A DNA stretch of 64,000 nucleotides from Methylobacterium sp. Leaf99 (GTDB lineage: Bacteria; Pseudomonadota; Alphaproteobacteria; Rhizobiales; Beijerinckiaceae): NCBI RefSeq assembly GCF_001422375.1, contig NZ_LMMU01000001.1, positions 1,052,089-1,116,088 of the forward strand, read 5' to 3'. Made by a program: the position numbers and the translations under genes. Shown here piece by piece: positions 10,040 through 20,690 of this stretch (position 1 is its first letter; every line of letters begins with the position of its first letter). The notes under the pieces were generated by a model, which did not search any database, was not told where the DNA came from, and saw nothing but the letters and a program-made list of their open reading frames with translations.

Positions 10040-10783
10040 TCAGTCGACCGCGACCCGCCGGAATTCGAGATAGGTCGGGGCGCGGCCGGCGATCAGGGCC
10101 TTGGCCTCGTAGCGCGTGCCCGGCCAGTCCGGCCAGGCCCGGCGCCAGTCGTCGGCGGACGCGGCGGTCCAGTCGAGGCCGGGGCAACGGGCGGCCCGTA
10201 CCAGGGTCCAGCCGGCATAGTCGTCGATGTCGCTGGCGAAACGGAACACGCCGCCGGGCTTCAGGACGCGGGCGATCTCGCGCAGGGCCTCGTCCGAGAC
10301 GAAGCGGCGCTTGCGCTGGCGGCGCTTGGGCCACGGATCGGGGTAGAGCAGGTAGACCCGCGACAGGGCGCCGTCGGGAATCGCGGCGAGGAGCGCCGTG
10401 GCGTCCTCGTCCCAGACCCGGACGTTTCTAAGGTCGCCGCCATCCACTTCCCGCAACAGCTTGGCGACGCCGTTGACGAAGGGCTCGGCGCCGATGATGC
10501 CGACGCGCGGATGGGCCTTGGCCTGCGCGGCCAGATGCTCGCCGCCGCCGAAGCCGATCTCGAGCCAGACTTCGTCCACGGGAACCGGGAACAGGCCGGC
10601 GGGATCGAGCCGCGCGCCCTCGGGCGGCAGGGCCACCCGCAGGCTCGGCAGGAGCTCGGCGATGCGCTGCTCCTGCACCGCCCGCAGGCGCTTGCCCTTG
10701 CGCCGCCCGAAGAAGGCGCGGTCGGCGCCCTCCGCGACGTCCCCGCCCGGGAGGGGCGGGAGTTCATCCCGCCCCATGGTCAT
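10040..10783 (-). CDS. trmB: tRNA (guanine-N7)-methyltransferase
   Basis: Makes m7G46 in tRNA using SAM. 247 residues. The SAM-binding motif is EIGFGGGEH, and the family block LLYPDPWPKRRQRKRRF follows, then the C-terminal LKPGGVFRFASDIDDY. The start at 10783 lies four bases after the metK stop, so the two are co-transcribed and probably translationally coupled. The product of metK (SAM) is the substrate of this enzyme. Confidence 0.95.
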   Translation of the reverse strand: MTMGRDELPPLPGGDVAEGADRAFFGRRKGKRLRAVQEQRIAELLPSLRVALPPEGARLDPAGLFPVPVDEVWLEIGFGGGEHLAAQAKAHPRVGIIGAEPFVNGVAKLLREVDGGDLRNVRVWDEDATALLAAIPDGALSRVYLLYPDPWPKRRQRKRRFVSDEALREIARVLKPGGVFRFASDIDDYAGWTLVRAARCPGLDWTAASADDWRRAWPDWPGTRYEAKALIAGRAPTYLEFRRVAVD

Positions 10784-10787
10784 GGGA

Positions 10788-11966
10788 TCAGGACAGGGCC
10801 GACTTGAGGCTGTCGGCGAGATCGACCCGCTCCCACGAGAAGCCGCCATCGGCCTCGGGCGCCCGTCCGAAATGGCCATAGGCCGAGGTGCGGGCGTAGA
10901 TCGGCTTGTTGAGGCCGAGCTTCGTGCGGATGCCGCGGGGCGACAGGTCGAAGGCGTTCATGAGAACGTCCTCCAGCTTCGCCTCGTCCACCTGCCCGGT
11001 GCCGTGGAGATCGACGTAGATCGACAGGGGCTTGGCCACGCCGATGGCGTAGGCGAGCTGGATGGTGGCCCGCGTCGCGAGGCCGGCCGCCACCACGTTC
11101 TTGGCGAGGTAGCGCGCGGCGTAGGCGGCCGAGCGATCCACCTTCGTCGGGTCCTTGCCCGAGAACGCGCCGCCGCCGTGGGGGGCGGCGCCGCCGTAGG
11201 TGTCGACGATGATCTTGCGGCCCGTGAGGCCGGCGTCGCCGTCCGGGCCGCCGATGACGAACTTGCCCGTGGGGTTCACGTGCCAGACGGTCTCCTCGGA
11301 GACCCAATCCTTCGGCAGGGCGGCGAGGATGTAGGGCTCGACGATGGCGCGCACGTCGGCCGAATCGAGGGTCTCGTCCACGTGCTGGGTCGAGAGCACG
11401 ATCTGGGTCACGCCGACGGGGCGGCCGTTCTCGTAGCGGACGGTGACCTGGCTCTTGGCGTCGGGGCCGAGCTTGGCGGCGTCGCCCTGCCGGCCCTTGC
11501 GGGCGTCGGCGAGGTCCTTGAGGATCTTGTGGGCGTAGTAGATCGGCGCCGGCATCAGCTCGGGCGTCTCGTCGGACGCGTAGCCGAACATGATGCCCTG
11601 GTCGCCGGCCCCCTCGTCCTTGTTGCCGGACGAATCGACGCCCTGGGCGATGTCGGCCGACTGGGCGTGGAGGTGGATGGCGATGTCGTTGTTCTTCCAG
11701 TGGAAGCCCGACTGCTCGTAGCCGATGTCGCGCACCGCCTCGCGGGTGAGCTCGGCAAGGTGCTCGAAGGTCACGGAATCCGGACCGCGGACCTCGCCGG
11801 CGATGACGATGCGGTTGGTGGTGGCCAGGGTCTCGACGCCGAGACGCGCTTCCGGCATCGCCGCGATGTAGGCATCCACCACCGTATCGGAGATGCGGTC
11901 GCAGACCTTGTCCGGATGACCTTCCGAGACGGATTCGCTCGTGAACAGGTAGTTGGAACGCGCCAT
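10788..11966 (-). CDS. metK: S-adenosylmethionine synthetase
   Basis: Makes SAM from methionine and ATP. 392 residues. Diagnostic motifs are [12 protein letters not shown] at the N-terminus, [12 protein letters not shown] in the middle and [19 protein letters not shown] towards the C-terminus. It is first gene of a metK-trmB pair. A terminator lies between the upstream XRE gene and metK, so metK has its own promoter and a leader of roughly 100 bases with two stem-loops. No clear Shine-Dalgarno sequence precedes its ATG. Confidence 0.97.
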   Translation of the reverse strand: MARSNYLFTSESVSEGHPDKVCDRISDTVVDAYIAAMPEARLGVETLATTNRIVIAGEVRGPDSVTFEHLAELTREAVRDIGYEQSGFHWKNNDIAIHLHAQSADIAQGVDSSGNKDEGAGDQGIMFGYASDETPELMPAPIYYAHKILKDLADARKGRQGDAAKLGPDAKSQVTVRYENGRPVGVTQIVLSTQHVDETLDSADVRAIVEPYILAALPKDWVSEETVWHVNPTGKFVIGGPDGDAGLTGRKIIVDTYGGAAPHGGGAFSGKDPTKVDRSAAYAARYLAKNVVAAGLATRATIQLAYAIGVAKPLSIYVDLHGTGQVDEAKLEDVLMNAFDLSPRGIRTKLGLNKPIYARTSAYGHFGRAPEADGGFSWERVDLADSLKSALS

Positions 11967-11976
11967 GGGACAGGAA

Positions 11977-12036
11977 CACCCGGTTTTCGGGTGCGCCTCA
12001 TACGATGCGTCTGCCCCGGCCTACGGAAGGTCGGGG
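11977..12036 (-). promoter_or_regulatory. metK leader with two stem-loops
   Basis: The leader folds locally in two places: CCCCG/CGGGG-based stem at 12014-12036, and a perfect CACCCG/CGGGTG hairpin at 11977-11993 starting 10 bases upstream of the metK ATG, where a ribosome would bind. It does not match the SAM-II or SAM/SAH riboswitch consensus as I remember them. The structures are seen in sequence; regulation by SAM or translation control is inference. Confidence 0.35.
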
Positions 12037-12068
12037 TTCTTGCACCGGCAACCGGGACGGTCAAGCCG

Positions 12069-12108
12069 AAAAACCGGACGCGTTCGATAAAAAGAACGAA
12101 ACGTCCGG
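12069..12108 (-). terminator. Rho-independent terminator of the XRE gene
   Basis: In the minus direction CCGGACG and CGTTC pair with GAACG and CGTCCGG (three-base bulge, T-rich loop), followed by TTTTT. It begins three bases after the XRE stop codon. Confidence 0.8.
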
Positions 12109-12111
12109 CGC

Positions 12112-12522
12112 TCAGCGCTTGAGCTTGGCGTCCAGGGCCTGGATCGCGGCGGACAGGTCGCGGCGGCGCTCCTCGGAGAAATGCTCGGCGACGTGGCGGG
12201 CGACCACGTCCACGAGCCCCTGCCAGCTGTCGCCGGCGACGTAGGGCTGCTGGGGTGCCTCGTAGAACCCCGGGACGACGTCTTCGTCCGTGTGGGCGAG
12301 ATCCTCGAAGAAGTAGGTGAGGGGTACGCCGATCATCCGGCTGAAGCTCTCGAGGTGGAGCGCGCTGATCCGGTTGGTGCCCTTCTCGTATTTCTGGAGC
12401 TGGGCGGCGGACATGCCGAAGCGCTCGGCCACGCGCTTCTGAGTCAGCGACGCCTTCTTGCGCTGCTCGGCGATGCGCCGGCCCACATGCACGTCGCGCG
12501 CGTCGGTCTTCTGGCCTGCCAT
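12112..12522 (-). CDS. XRE-family transcriptional regulator
   Basis: A 136-residue DNA-binding protein. The helix-turn-helix covers about residues 14-68, with LTQKRVAERFGMSAAQLQKY and YEKGTNRIS typical of Cro/CI-type domains. The C-terminal 60 residues are helical and probably form the dimer interface. Homologues sit directly upstream of metK-trmB in many Hyphomicrobiales, which suggests control of that unit or of itself, but the intervening terminator shows the transcripts are at least partly separate. Confidence 0.88.
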   Translation of the reverse strand: MAGQKTDARDVHVGRRIAEQRKKASLTQKRVAERFGMSAAQLQKYEKGTNRISALHLESFSRMIGVPLTYFFEDLAHTDEDVVPGFYEAPQQPYVAGDSWQGLVDVVARHVAEHFSEERRRDLSAAIQALDAKLKR

Positions 12523-12639
12523 CCTGCCCGTTCCGTGCCCCCGGCCTCCCGCCGGAGGAAAGGCTGGGCCATCCCCCGTGAAGACCGGGTTAAGGCCGCG
12601 CGCTTCCGCAACGTCCGCGGCACGGGCATCCGTGAATGG

Positions 12640-12969
12640 TGGCGTCCCCGGCAGGGCTCGAACCTGCGACCCCAGGTTTCATACCACTTCGGCTTCCGCC
12701 GCCGCGCCCTCGCGGACGCGTTCGTGGCCTGGACTATCCCTTCACCATGGGCCCCCGAAGGGACCGTTAGGTGCCGCCCGTCTAGTCTCTACACCTTCCC
12801 GCCGCCCCTTTACGGGGCGGGGCGGGCTTGGCTCGGGATCGGCGGGGCCTGCAAGCGGGCAGACCCTCGGGCTTTCCCCGAATTTGAGCGGATCCGCCGC
12901 GCGGTTTCCCCTCGCGGCGCCCAATTGTGTCTAGGAAACCTGTGCTCTGTCCAGCTGAGCTACGGAGAC
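12640..12969 (-). tRNA. tRNA-Arg(CCU), interrupted by a group I intron
   Basis: The 5' exon is 12933-12969 (37 nt) and the 3' exon 12640-12679 (40 nt, CCA encoded). Joined, they give a 77-nt tRNA: acceptor GTCTCCG pairs with CGGGGAC, discriminator G, T-arm GGTTCGAGCCC-like, and anticodon arm CAGGT-TTCCTAA-ACCTG, giving anticodon CCT. The break falls directly after the third anticodon base. Without excision the tRNA cannot fold, so splicing is needed for function. Introns at this site in tRNA-Arg(CCU) are known from Agrobacterium and other alphaproteobacteria. Confidence 0.93.
12680..12932 (-). ncRNA. Self-splicing group I intron in tRNA-Arg(CCU)
   Basis: A 253-nt intron. The 5' exon ends in U and the intron ends in G, as required. 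The exon end GGTTTCCT pairs with an internal guide AGGGGAAACC (plus-strand 12903-12911 region), leaving a U-G wobble at the 5' splice site, the classic P1 helix. Core elements are visible: a P-like AATTCGGGGAAAGCCC, an R element AGAGACTAGACGG (12778-12790) and an S element AAGGGATAGTCC (12731-12742), whose GACTA/TAGTC pairing forms P7. No homing endonuclease frame fits inside. Confidence 0.92.
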
Positions 12970-13154
12970 TCACCGGCGTCTTCGTAGCACCAACGCCGGG
13001 GCCAAGCCAACCATCCCGGAAGCCTCGTCGCGCGGCCGTCCTGTTGCGAGCCTGCCGCACGGCGCCCGAAACGCCCGCCGCGGCCCGCACCCTGCTTGTC
13101 CTCGGGGTGGCGGGCACCACAATGCGAGCTCGGGCCGCGGGGGAGCGTTCCATC

Positions 13155-13976
13155 ATGGCGGATCGCAGGACCAGGATGAAGCGCGGGGCTGATCGGCGCC
13201 GTGCCCTCGGCGCGCCCGTCGTGGCAATCCTCGCCGCCGGATTCGGCGCGGGGTCGCCGGCCGGGGCCGTCGCGCCCGAATGCCGGACTACGCCCGTGCC
13301 CGCCGCCATCCTCACCTCCGTCGACGCACGGGGCGAACTCGCCTTCGCCTCCGGTACGCGCGGCGTCCTCGACGGCCTGCGCTGGCCGGAGGCGCCGGAC
13401 CGGGCGGAGGCGGCGCGGAGCTGGCTGCTCGCCCAGGCGGGCACGCCCCTCGCCCTCGTGGCCCGGGGCGAGACCGACCGCTGGGGCCGGGTCCACCTCG
13501 ACGCCACGGGGGCGGACGGCACCGTCGACCTCGCCGGGGGCCTCGTCGAAGCCGGGCTCGCCGCCGTCGACGCGGGCGAGCGCCACAGCCTGTGCCGGCC
13601 GGCCCTCCTGGCCGTGGAGGCGGGTGCGCGCCGGGCCGGGCGCGGCCTGTGGGCCGAGGCGGATCAGGACGCCCGGGACGGCGCCGCCCTGCGCACCCGC
13701 CTCGGCCGCTTCGTCGTCGTCAGCGGCCGTGTCCTCCGGGTCGGGGAGCGGGCGCGGCGGACCTATCTCGACTTCGCCGGGCGCGGGGCGGACGGGCTCA
13801 CCGTAACCGTGTCGAAACGCACTTGGCGCCAGTTGCAGGAACGTGGTTTGAGTGCGGCTTCCCTGCGCGGGCGACTCGTCCGGGTCCGGGGCGTCGTCGA
13901 GGTCTGGCGCAGCCCGATCCTCGATGTCGCGAGCGCGGACATGATCGAAATCCTGGACGCGGCGCAGGGGCGCTGA
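13155..13976 (+). CDS. Exported staphylococcal-nuclease-like protein
   Basis: A 273-residue protein with a basic N-terminus and signal peptide (about 20-45, ending near GAVAPEC). Residues about 55-180 resemble the SNase/thermonuclease fold: TSVDARGELAFASG, LDGLRWPEA, DRWGRVHLDA and the RAGRGLWAEAD block that usually follows the last catalytic helix. The C-terminal 90 residues form a further beta-rich region (SGRVLRVGERARRTYLDF). Catalytic arginines are not all obvious, so nuclease activity is uncertain. The start at 13155 follows GGGGAGCG; longer starts would run into the tRNA. It overlaps the next gene by one base (TGATG). Confidence 0.72.
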   Translation: MADRRTRMKRGADRRRALGAPVVAILAAGFGAGSPAGAVAPECRTTPVPAAILTSVDARGELAFASGTRGVLDGLRWPEAPDRAEAARSWLLAQAGTPLALVARGETDRWGRVHLDATGADGTVDLAGGLVEAGLAAVDAGERHSLCRPALLAVEAGARRAGRGLWAEADQDARDGAALRTRLGRFVVVSGRVLRVGERARRTYLDFAGRGADGLTVTVSKRTWRQLQERGLSAASLRGRLVRVRGVVEVWRSPILDVASADMIEILDAAQGR

Positions 13977-15508
13977 TGGGTATGTTGGGGACCATGGCGC
14001 GGGGGTCGAGCACACGGGGCGGATCGGCGGGGCATCCCGGAGGGGGCGCCCCCGCGGGGAATCGCGCCCGCACGGCCGCGGGCCTCCTTCTCCTGTCGGC
14101 CCTGCTCTCGGGCTGCATCGGCGACCAGACCGGCACGACCCTCCAGCCGGCCGTGGTCCGGGTGCCGCCGGAGGCGCCGCGGGTCACCGGCCGCGAACGC
14201 AGCGCGACGGACGCCGACCACGCCAAGCTGGTGGCGTCCTTCGGCGGCGAGTACCGCGCCCCCGCCGCCCTGAAACTCCTCACCGAGGTCACCGACCGCC
14301 TCGTGCGCGCCACGGACCGGCCGGAGGAGACCTACGCGGTCACCCTCCTCGATTCGCCGGTGATCAACGCCTTCGCGCTGCCGAGCGGCCGCCTCTACGT
14401 CACCCGGGGCCTGCTGGCGCTGGCGAGCGACACCTCCGAGATCGCCGCCGTCCTGTCCCACGAGATCGCCCACGTCACCCTGCGGCACGCCACGGCGCGG
14501 ACCGAACTGGCGCTCCGCTCGCAGCTGGTGAGCAAGGTGGTGGCCGACGTCCTCAACGATCCGGTGACGGGCGCCCAGCTCCAGAGCCAGTCGAAGTTCG
14601 CCCTGGCGCGGTTCTCCCGCGATCAGGAGCTCGAGGCCGACGGCGTCGGGGTGAAGACCCTGGCGCGGGCCGGCTACGACCCGTTCGGCGCCGGTCGCTT
14701 CCTGCGCTCGCTGAGCCGCACCACGGGCATGAAGACCGGGACGGGCCAGGCCGGCGAGCCCGATATGCTCGCGACCCATCCGGGCACGCAGGAGCGCATC
14801 ACCCTCGTCACCCGGGCCGCCCGCCTCATGGGCGCGCCGGGCCTCGGGGTCGACGAGCGCGCGCGCTACCTCGCGGCCGTGGACGGCATCGCCTACGGCG
14901 ACAATCCCGGCGACGGCCTCGTGCGCGGCCGCCGCTTCCTCCATCCCGGCCTCGGCATCGCCTTCGAGGTGCCCGACGGGTTCACCATCGAGAACACCCG
15001 CAACGCGGTCCTGGGCACCACCCCCGAGGGCAGCCGCCGCCTGCTGTTCGACCAGGTCGAGAACCCGGCCGGACAGGGCCTCGAGGAGGTGCTGAAGGCG
15101 ACCTGGAACGACGCCGTCGAGGCGGGATCGACGGAGTCCCGGACCATCGGCGGCAACCCGGCCGTGACCGCCCTGTCGGGCGGCAAGGACTGGACCTTCC
15201 GCCTCGCCGCCATCCGCATGGGCGACACCACCTTTCGGATGATCATGGCCGCCAAGGGGGCGACGGACCCCGACGCCGCCTTCCGGCGCTGGACCGAGAG
15301 CCTCGCGGCCGTGGGCGCGGCCGAGACGCAGTCCCTGCGCCCCCTGCGCCTGCAGGTGGTGACGGCCACCGCCGCCGACACGGTGGAGGGGCTCGCCCAC
15401 CGCATGCTGGTCCCCGACCGGGCCGCCGACCGCTTCCTCGTCCTCAACGGCCTCGAACGCGGCGCGGCCCTGCGGGCGGGCCAGGGCTACAAGGTCGTGG
15501 TCGAGTAG
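13976..15508 (+). CDS. M48-family metalloprotease lipoprotein
   Basis: A 510-residue predicted lipoprotein: lipobox LLSALLSGC near residue 43. The zinc motif HEIAH sits at about 162-166 (SHEIAHVTLRHA) with the third ligand Glu in QELEADGVG near 219, a complete M48 active site as in BepA/LoiP-type quality-control proteases. The C-terminal third contains a LysM-like stretch ending in GQGYKVVV, which could bind peptidoglycan. It is translationally coupled to the preceding nuclease-like gene. A role in outer-membrane protein quality control is inferred from the family. Confidence 0.88.
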   Translation: MGMLGTMARGSSTRGGSAGHPGGGAPAGNRARTAAGLLLLSALLSGCIGDQTGTTLQPAVVRVPPEAPRVTGRERSATDADHAKLVASFGGEYRAPAALKLLTEVTDRLVRATDRPEETYAVTLLDSPVINAFALPSGRLYVTRGLLALASDTSEIAAVLSHEIAHVTLRHATARTELALRSQLVSKVVADVLNDPVTGAQLQSQSKFALARFSRDQELEADGVGVKTLARAGYDPFGAGRFLRSLSRTTGMKTGTGQAGEPDMLATHPGTQERITLVTRAARLMGAPGLGVDERARYLAAVDGIAYGDNPGDGLVRGRRFLHPGLGIAFEVPDGFTIENTRNAVLGTTPEGSRRLLFDQVENPAGQGLEEVLKATWNDAVEAGSTESRTIGGNPAVTALSGGKDWTFRLAAIRMGDTTFRMIMAAKGATDPDAAFRRWTESLAAVGAAETQSLRPLRLQVVTATAADTVEGLAHRMLVPDRAADRFLVLNGLERGAALRAGQGYKVVVE

Positions 15509-15659
15509 GGGTCGGGGCACCCGGACGCCCGCCCCGAGCCGCGCGAAAACGCCGATCGAATGTCGATCCGGTTTCGCCGGCAACGAAAACGCGCCATCGT
15601 GCGCGCTTGATTCCCGTGATGTGCGTCGCGCTCTTCCCGCCCGATCCTGAGACCGTGCC

Positions 15660-16940
15660 ATGTTCGATGCCCTCGGGAGCTTCCTCGACCGAAGCGATCT
15701 CTCGCCCCACGGCATCTGCCTGCTGTGGCGGCCGGAGCTGATCTGGACCCACGTCGTCTCCGACTTCGTCATCGGGCTCGCCTATTTCACCATCCCGGTG
15801 GCGCTCGGGGTGTTCGTCACCAAGCGCCGGGACGTCGCCTTCGGCTGGATGGCCTGGGCCTTCGCCGGCTTCATCCTCGCCTGCGGCACCACGCATTTCT
15901 TCGCGATCTGGACCCTGTGGGTACCGGACTACGCCGCCGAGGCCCTGGTCAAGGCGTTCACGGCGGTGATTTCCCTCGTCACCGGCATCCTGCTCTGGGT
16001 GCTGCTGCCGCGCGCCCTGGCCCTGCCCTCTCCCGAGACCCTGAGGCGCGCCAACGCCGAACTCGTCGCCCGCGTCCGGGAGCGCGATGCCGCCCTCGAA
16101 GCCCTGCGGACGGCCATCGCCGAACGCGAACGCGCCGAGGCGATGCTGCGCCAGACCCAGAAGATGGAGGCCATCGGCGCCCTGACGGGCGGGGTCGCCC
16201 ACGATTTCAACAACCTGCTCGGGGTCGTCATCGCCAACCTCGACCGCCTCGGGCGCATGCCCCTCGAGGGCGCCGCCGAGCGGGCCCGCGGCAACGCCCT
16301 CAAGGGCGCGGAGCGGGCGGCGGCCCTCGTGCAGAAGATGCTCGCCTTCGCCCGGCGCCAGCCCCTGCAGCCGACCCGCTTCGACGTCAACGGCCTCATC
16401 GGCGACCTGTCCGAACTCCTGCGCGGCGCCCTCAACGCCGTCGAGCCGCCGGCGATGGATCTCGCCCCCGACCTCTGGCCCGTGCGCGTCGATGCCAACC
16501 AGCTGGAAAACGTGCTCCTCAACCTCGCGGTCAACGCCCGCGACGCCATGCCGGAGGGGGGGCGGGCGACGATCCGCACCCGCAACGTCCCGGCGGCCGA
16601 AGCCGCGCGCCAGCCCGGATTGCCGGCCGTCGACCACATCCGCATCAGCGTCACGGACGGGGGCTGCGGCATGAGCCCGGAGGTCGCCGCCCGCGCCTTC
16701 GAGCCGTTCTTCACCACCAAGGCCGTGGGCGAGGGCACCGGCCTCGGGCTCAGCCAGGCCTTCGGCTTCGCCAAGCAGTCGGGCGGCCACATCGTCCTCG
16801 ACAGCCGCCCCGGTGACGGCACCACCGTGACGGTCTACCTCCCCCGGGACCGCGACGCGGCGGCGGCCCAGCCGGTCGCCGGCACGGCCGAGGGCCGTCC
16901 GCTCCTGCCGCCGATCCTGACGCCCCCCCGCTTCGCCTGA
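15660..16940 (+). CDS. Histidine kinase with ethylene-receptor-like membrane domain
   Basis: A 426-residue kinase. The first 120 residues hold three transmembrane helices that align without gaps to the ethylene-binding domain of plant ETR1 (offset +10): SDF, AYFTIP, and CGTTH. The residues corresponding to ETR1 D25, Y32, I35, P36, I62, C65 and H69 are D35, Y42, I45, P46, I72, C75 and H79, including the copper(I) ligands Cys and His. A coiled coil (about 125-165) leads to HisKA with GVAHDFNNLLGVV and a full HATPase domain (NARDAMPEGG, DGGCGM, GTGLGLS). The response regulator gene follows 18 bases later. Confidence 0.92.
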   Translation: MFDALGSFLDRSDLSPHGICLLWRPELIWTHVVSDFVIGLAYFTIPVALGVFVTKRRDVAFGWMAWAFAGFILACGTTHFFAIWTLWVPDYAAEALVKAFTAVISLVTGILLWVLLPRALALPSPETLRRANAELVARVRERDAALEALRTAIAERERAEAMLRQTQKMEAIGALTGGVAHDFNNLLGVVIANLDRLGRMPLEGAAERARGNALKGAERAAALVQKMLAFARRQPLQPTRFDVNGLIGDLSELLRGALNAVEPPAMDLAPDLWPVRVDANQLENVLLNLAVNARDAMPEGGRATIRTRNVPAAEAARQPGLPAVDHIRISVTDGGCGMSPEVAARAFEPFFTTKAVGEGTGLGLSQAFGFAKQSGGHIVLDSRPGDGTTVTVYLPRDRDAAAAQPVAGTAEGRPLLPPILTPPRFA

Positions 16941-16958
16941 CCGGAGCCGCGACCCACG

Positions 16959-17333
16959 ATGACCGACACCGCCACACCCCGCGTCCTCATGGTCGAGGAC
17001 GAGCCCATGCTCCTCGAGGTGGTCGCGGCCGAACTCGAGGATGCGGGTTTCGACGTCGCCCAGGCCATGACGGCCGAGATCGCCCTCGACCTGCTGGAGA
17101 GCGGCGCGCCCGTCGACATCCTGTTCACGGATATCCGCCTGCCCGGCGCCATGGACGGCTGGCAGCTCGCCGAGGCCGCGCGGCGCCTGCGCCCGGGCCT
17201 GCCGATCATCTACGCCACGGGCTTCACCCAGACGCCGCCGCGCCTGGCGGAGGGCAGCGTGTTCTTCACCAAGCCCTACCGCGCCCACGCGATCATCAAG
17301 GCGATCCGGACCCTGGGCGGCACCGAACCCTAG
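16959..17333 (+). CDS. Single-domain CheY-like response regulator
   Basis: A 124-residue receiver domain with no output domain. The acidic pocket is E13/D14, the phosphoacceptor D58 (ILFTDIRLPG), the switch Thr is in YATGF (about 87) and the conserved Lys is K105 (FFTKPY). All catalytic residues are intact. It is 18 bases downstream of the ethylene-receptor-like kinase and is its probable partner. With no DNA-binding domain it must act by protein contact or relay phosphate onward. Confidence 0.93.
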   Translation: MTDTATPRVLMVEDEPMLLEVVAAELEDAGFDVAQAMTAEIALDLLESGAPVDILFTDIRLPGAMDGWQLAEAARRLRPGLPIIYATGFTQTPPRLAEGSVFFTKPYRAHAIIKAIRTLGGTEP

Positions 17334-17369
17334 ACCGCCCGGACCTCCGGTCGGCGGAGGCCGCCGCCG

Positions 17370-19133
<1,764 letters not shown>

Positions 19134-19352
19134 CGCGGTGACAATCCCGTTTCCCAGGAGACCTTGCGGACCCTGTCCCTCGAACGAAGCCCGCGCGCGG
19201 TGCGCGCGAAACTTTTTGCCCCCAAGGTTCGCAACGCGAAGCTCGCGCGGGCGTTGCAGGCTCACGTACAGCTTCGTCCGTTCTAGGGAAGAAACCTGAA
19301 CGTCGCTTGAGCGGCAAGCGAATTCGATGCCGCCCCGTCCCGCACCGGAGGG

Positions 19353-20690
19353 TCATGCACCGGCGGAGCGCCGGGTCTCCGGCATGATCAGGGCGATCAT
19401 CACGAACCCGGCGAAGCCGACCACGGCGAGGCCGAGGAAGGCCGAATGGCTGCCGAGGCGATCGGCCATGATGCCGGCGAGCGACGTCGAGAGGGCCGCC
19501 CCGATGCCCATGGCGGTGCCGACGGCGCCCAGCGCGATGTTGAAGCGCCCGGTGCCCCGGGTCACGTCGGAGACCACCAGGGGCACCATCACGCCGAACA
19601 CCGCCGCCGAGATGCCGTCGAACACCTGGATCGCCACGAGGAGTTCGGGGCTGCTGGTATAGGCGAACAGCAGGCCCCTGATCGGCAGGGCGGCGAAGCC
19701 GATGAGCAGGAGGGGCCGGCGGCCCCAGCGCTCGGCGGCGCGTCCCACGGCCGGCCCCGAGATGGCGAGCACGACCTGGGGCACCACGATGCAGGCGGCG
19801 ATGAGGGCGGTGGCGGTCTCGCTGGCGCGCAGGGTCAGCATGCTGCCCACCAGGGGCAGCATCGCCGCGTTGGCGAGGAAGAACAGCATCATGCAGGCGC
19901 CGAAGCACATGAGCGCCCGGTTGGTGAGGAGCGCGCGCACGGCCCCCTCCCGCCGGGGCTCGGCGGCGCCGGCGACCGGCGGCTTCGCCACGGTCACGGG
20001 CCCGATCTCGTCGGCGCGGATGAACGACAGGGCCACCAGGGTCGGGATCATCAGGAAGCCGGTGAGGTAGAACACCGCGTCGTTGGAGAGGTAGTAGCCG
20101 CATGCGCCCATGCCGGCGGCTGCCACGGCGTTGCCCAGCGCCGAGAAGCTGGCGTTGCGCCCGAGGCGCTCGCCGGCGCGGGCATGGCCGACGAGGCCGA
20201 TGCTGATGGCGGCGATGGCCGGGGTCAGGATGCAGCTCGCCGCCGAGTGGGCCGCCATGGCGAGGAGCACAATGAGGAAGTTCGGCCACAGGGCCAGCGC
20301 GAAGGCGCTGAGGGCGATGGCCACCACGGAGAAGCCGGCGGCGAAGCGGAGCGACCGCATGGCGTCGACGAAGGCGCCGCCCGGCACCTGCCCGAGCAGG
20401 CTGACGAGGCTGCCGATGGTCAGCGCGAAGCCGATATCCGACTGGGTCCACTTCGCCTGGGTGAAGTAGACCGCCAGGAACGGCCCGAACCCGGTCTGGA
20501 GGTTGGCGACGAAGAACGCGAAGCCGTCGAGGCCCCGGCTGCTGGTGCGCGAGATCGCCTTCATGTCGGCGGGACCCTCCGCGGCATCGGCCAGGGCCTC
20601 GCGCCGGGGCATGGGGCGCGGCCGGAATTCGGACCGGGCGACCTCCCTCGGCTTGAGGGGGCGGCGGTCCTTCGGGAGGGGAACCGTCAT
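19353..20690 (-). CDS. Major facilitator superfamily transporter
   Basis: A 445-residue transporter with about 12 membrane helices after a 50-residue basic N-terminal tail. The motif between TM2 and TM3 is GGAFVDAMRSLR, and the mid-loop (about 215-235) separates the two halves. Substrate unknown; the overall shape suits a drug or sugar efflux member. Its ATG overlaps the stop of the upstream PRC-barrel gene (ATGA), so the two are translated together. Confidence 0.88.
   Translation of the reverse strand: MTVPLPKDRRPLKPREVARSEFRPRPMPRREALADAAEGPADMKAISRTSSRGLDGFAFFVANLQTGFGPFLAVYFTQAKWTQSDIGFALTIGSLVSLLGQVPGGAFVDAMRSLRFAAGFSVVAIALSAFALALWPNFLIVLLAMAAHSAASCILTPAIAAISIGLVGHARAGERLGRNASFSALGNAVAAAGMGACGYYLSNDAVFYLTGFLMIPTLVALSFIRADEIGPVTVAKPPVAGAAEPRREGAVRALLTNRALMCFGACMMLFFLANAAMLPLVGSMLTLRASETATALIAACIVVPQVVLAISGPAVGRAAERWGRRPLLLIGFAALPIRGLLFAYTSSPELLVAIQVFDGISAAVFGVMVPLVVSDVTRGTGRFNIALGAVGTAMGIGAALSTSLAGIMADRLGSHSAFLGLAVVGFAGFVMIALIMPETRRSAGA

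Noticed and set aside
12927..13154. Upstream extension of the nuclease-like gene
   Set aside because: It would overlap the tRNA 5' exon and contains no signal-like or domain sequence.
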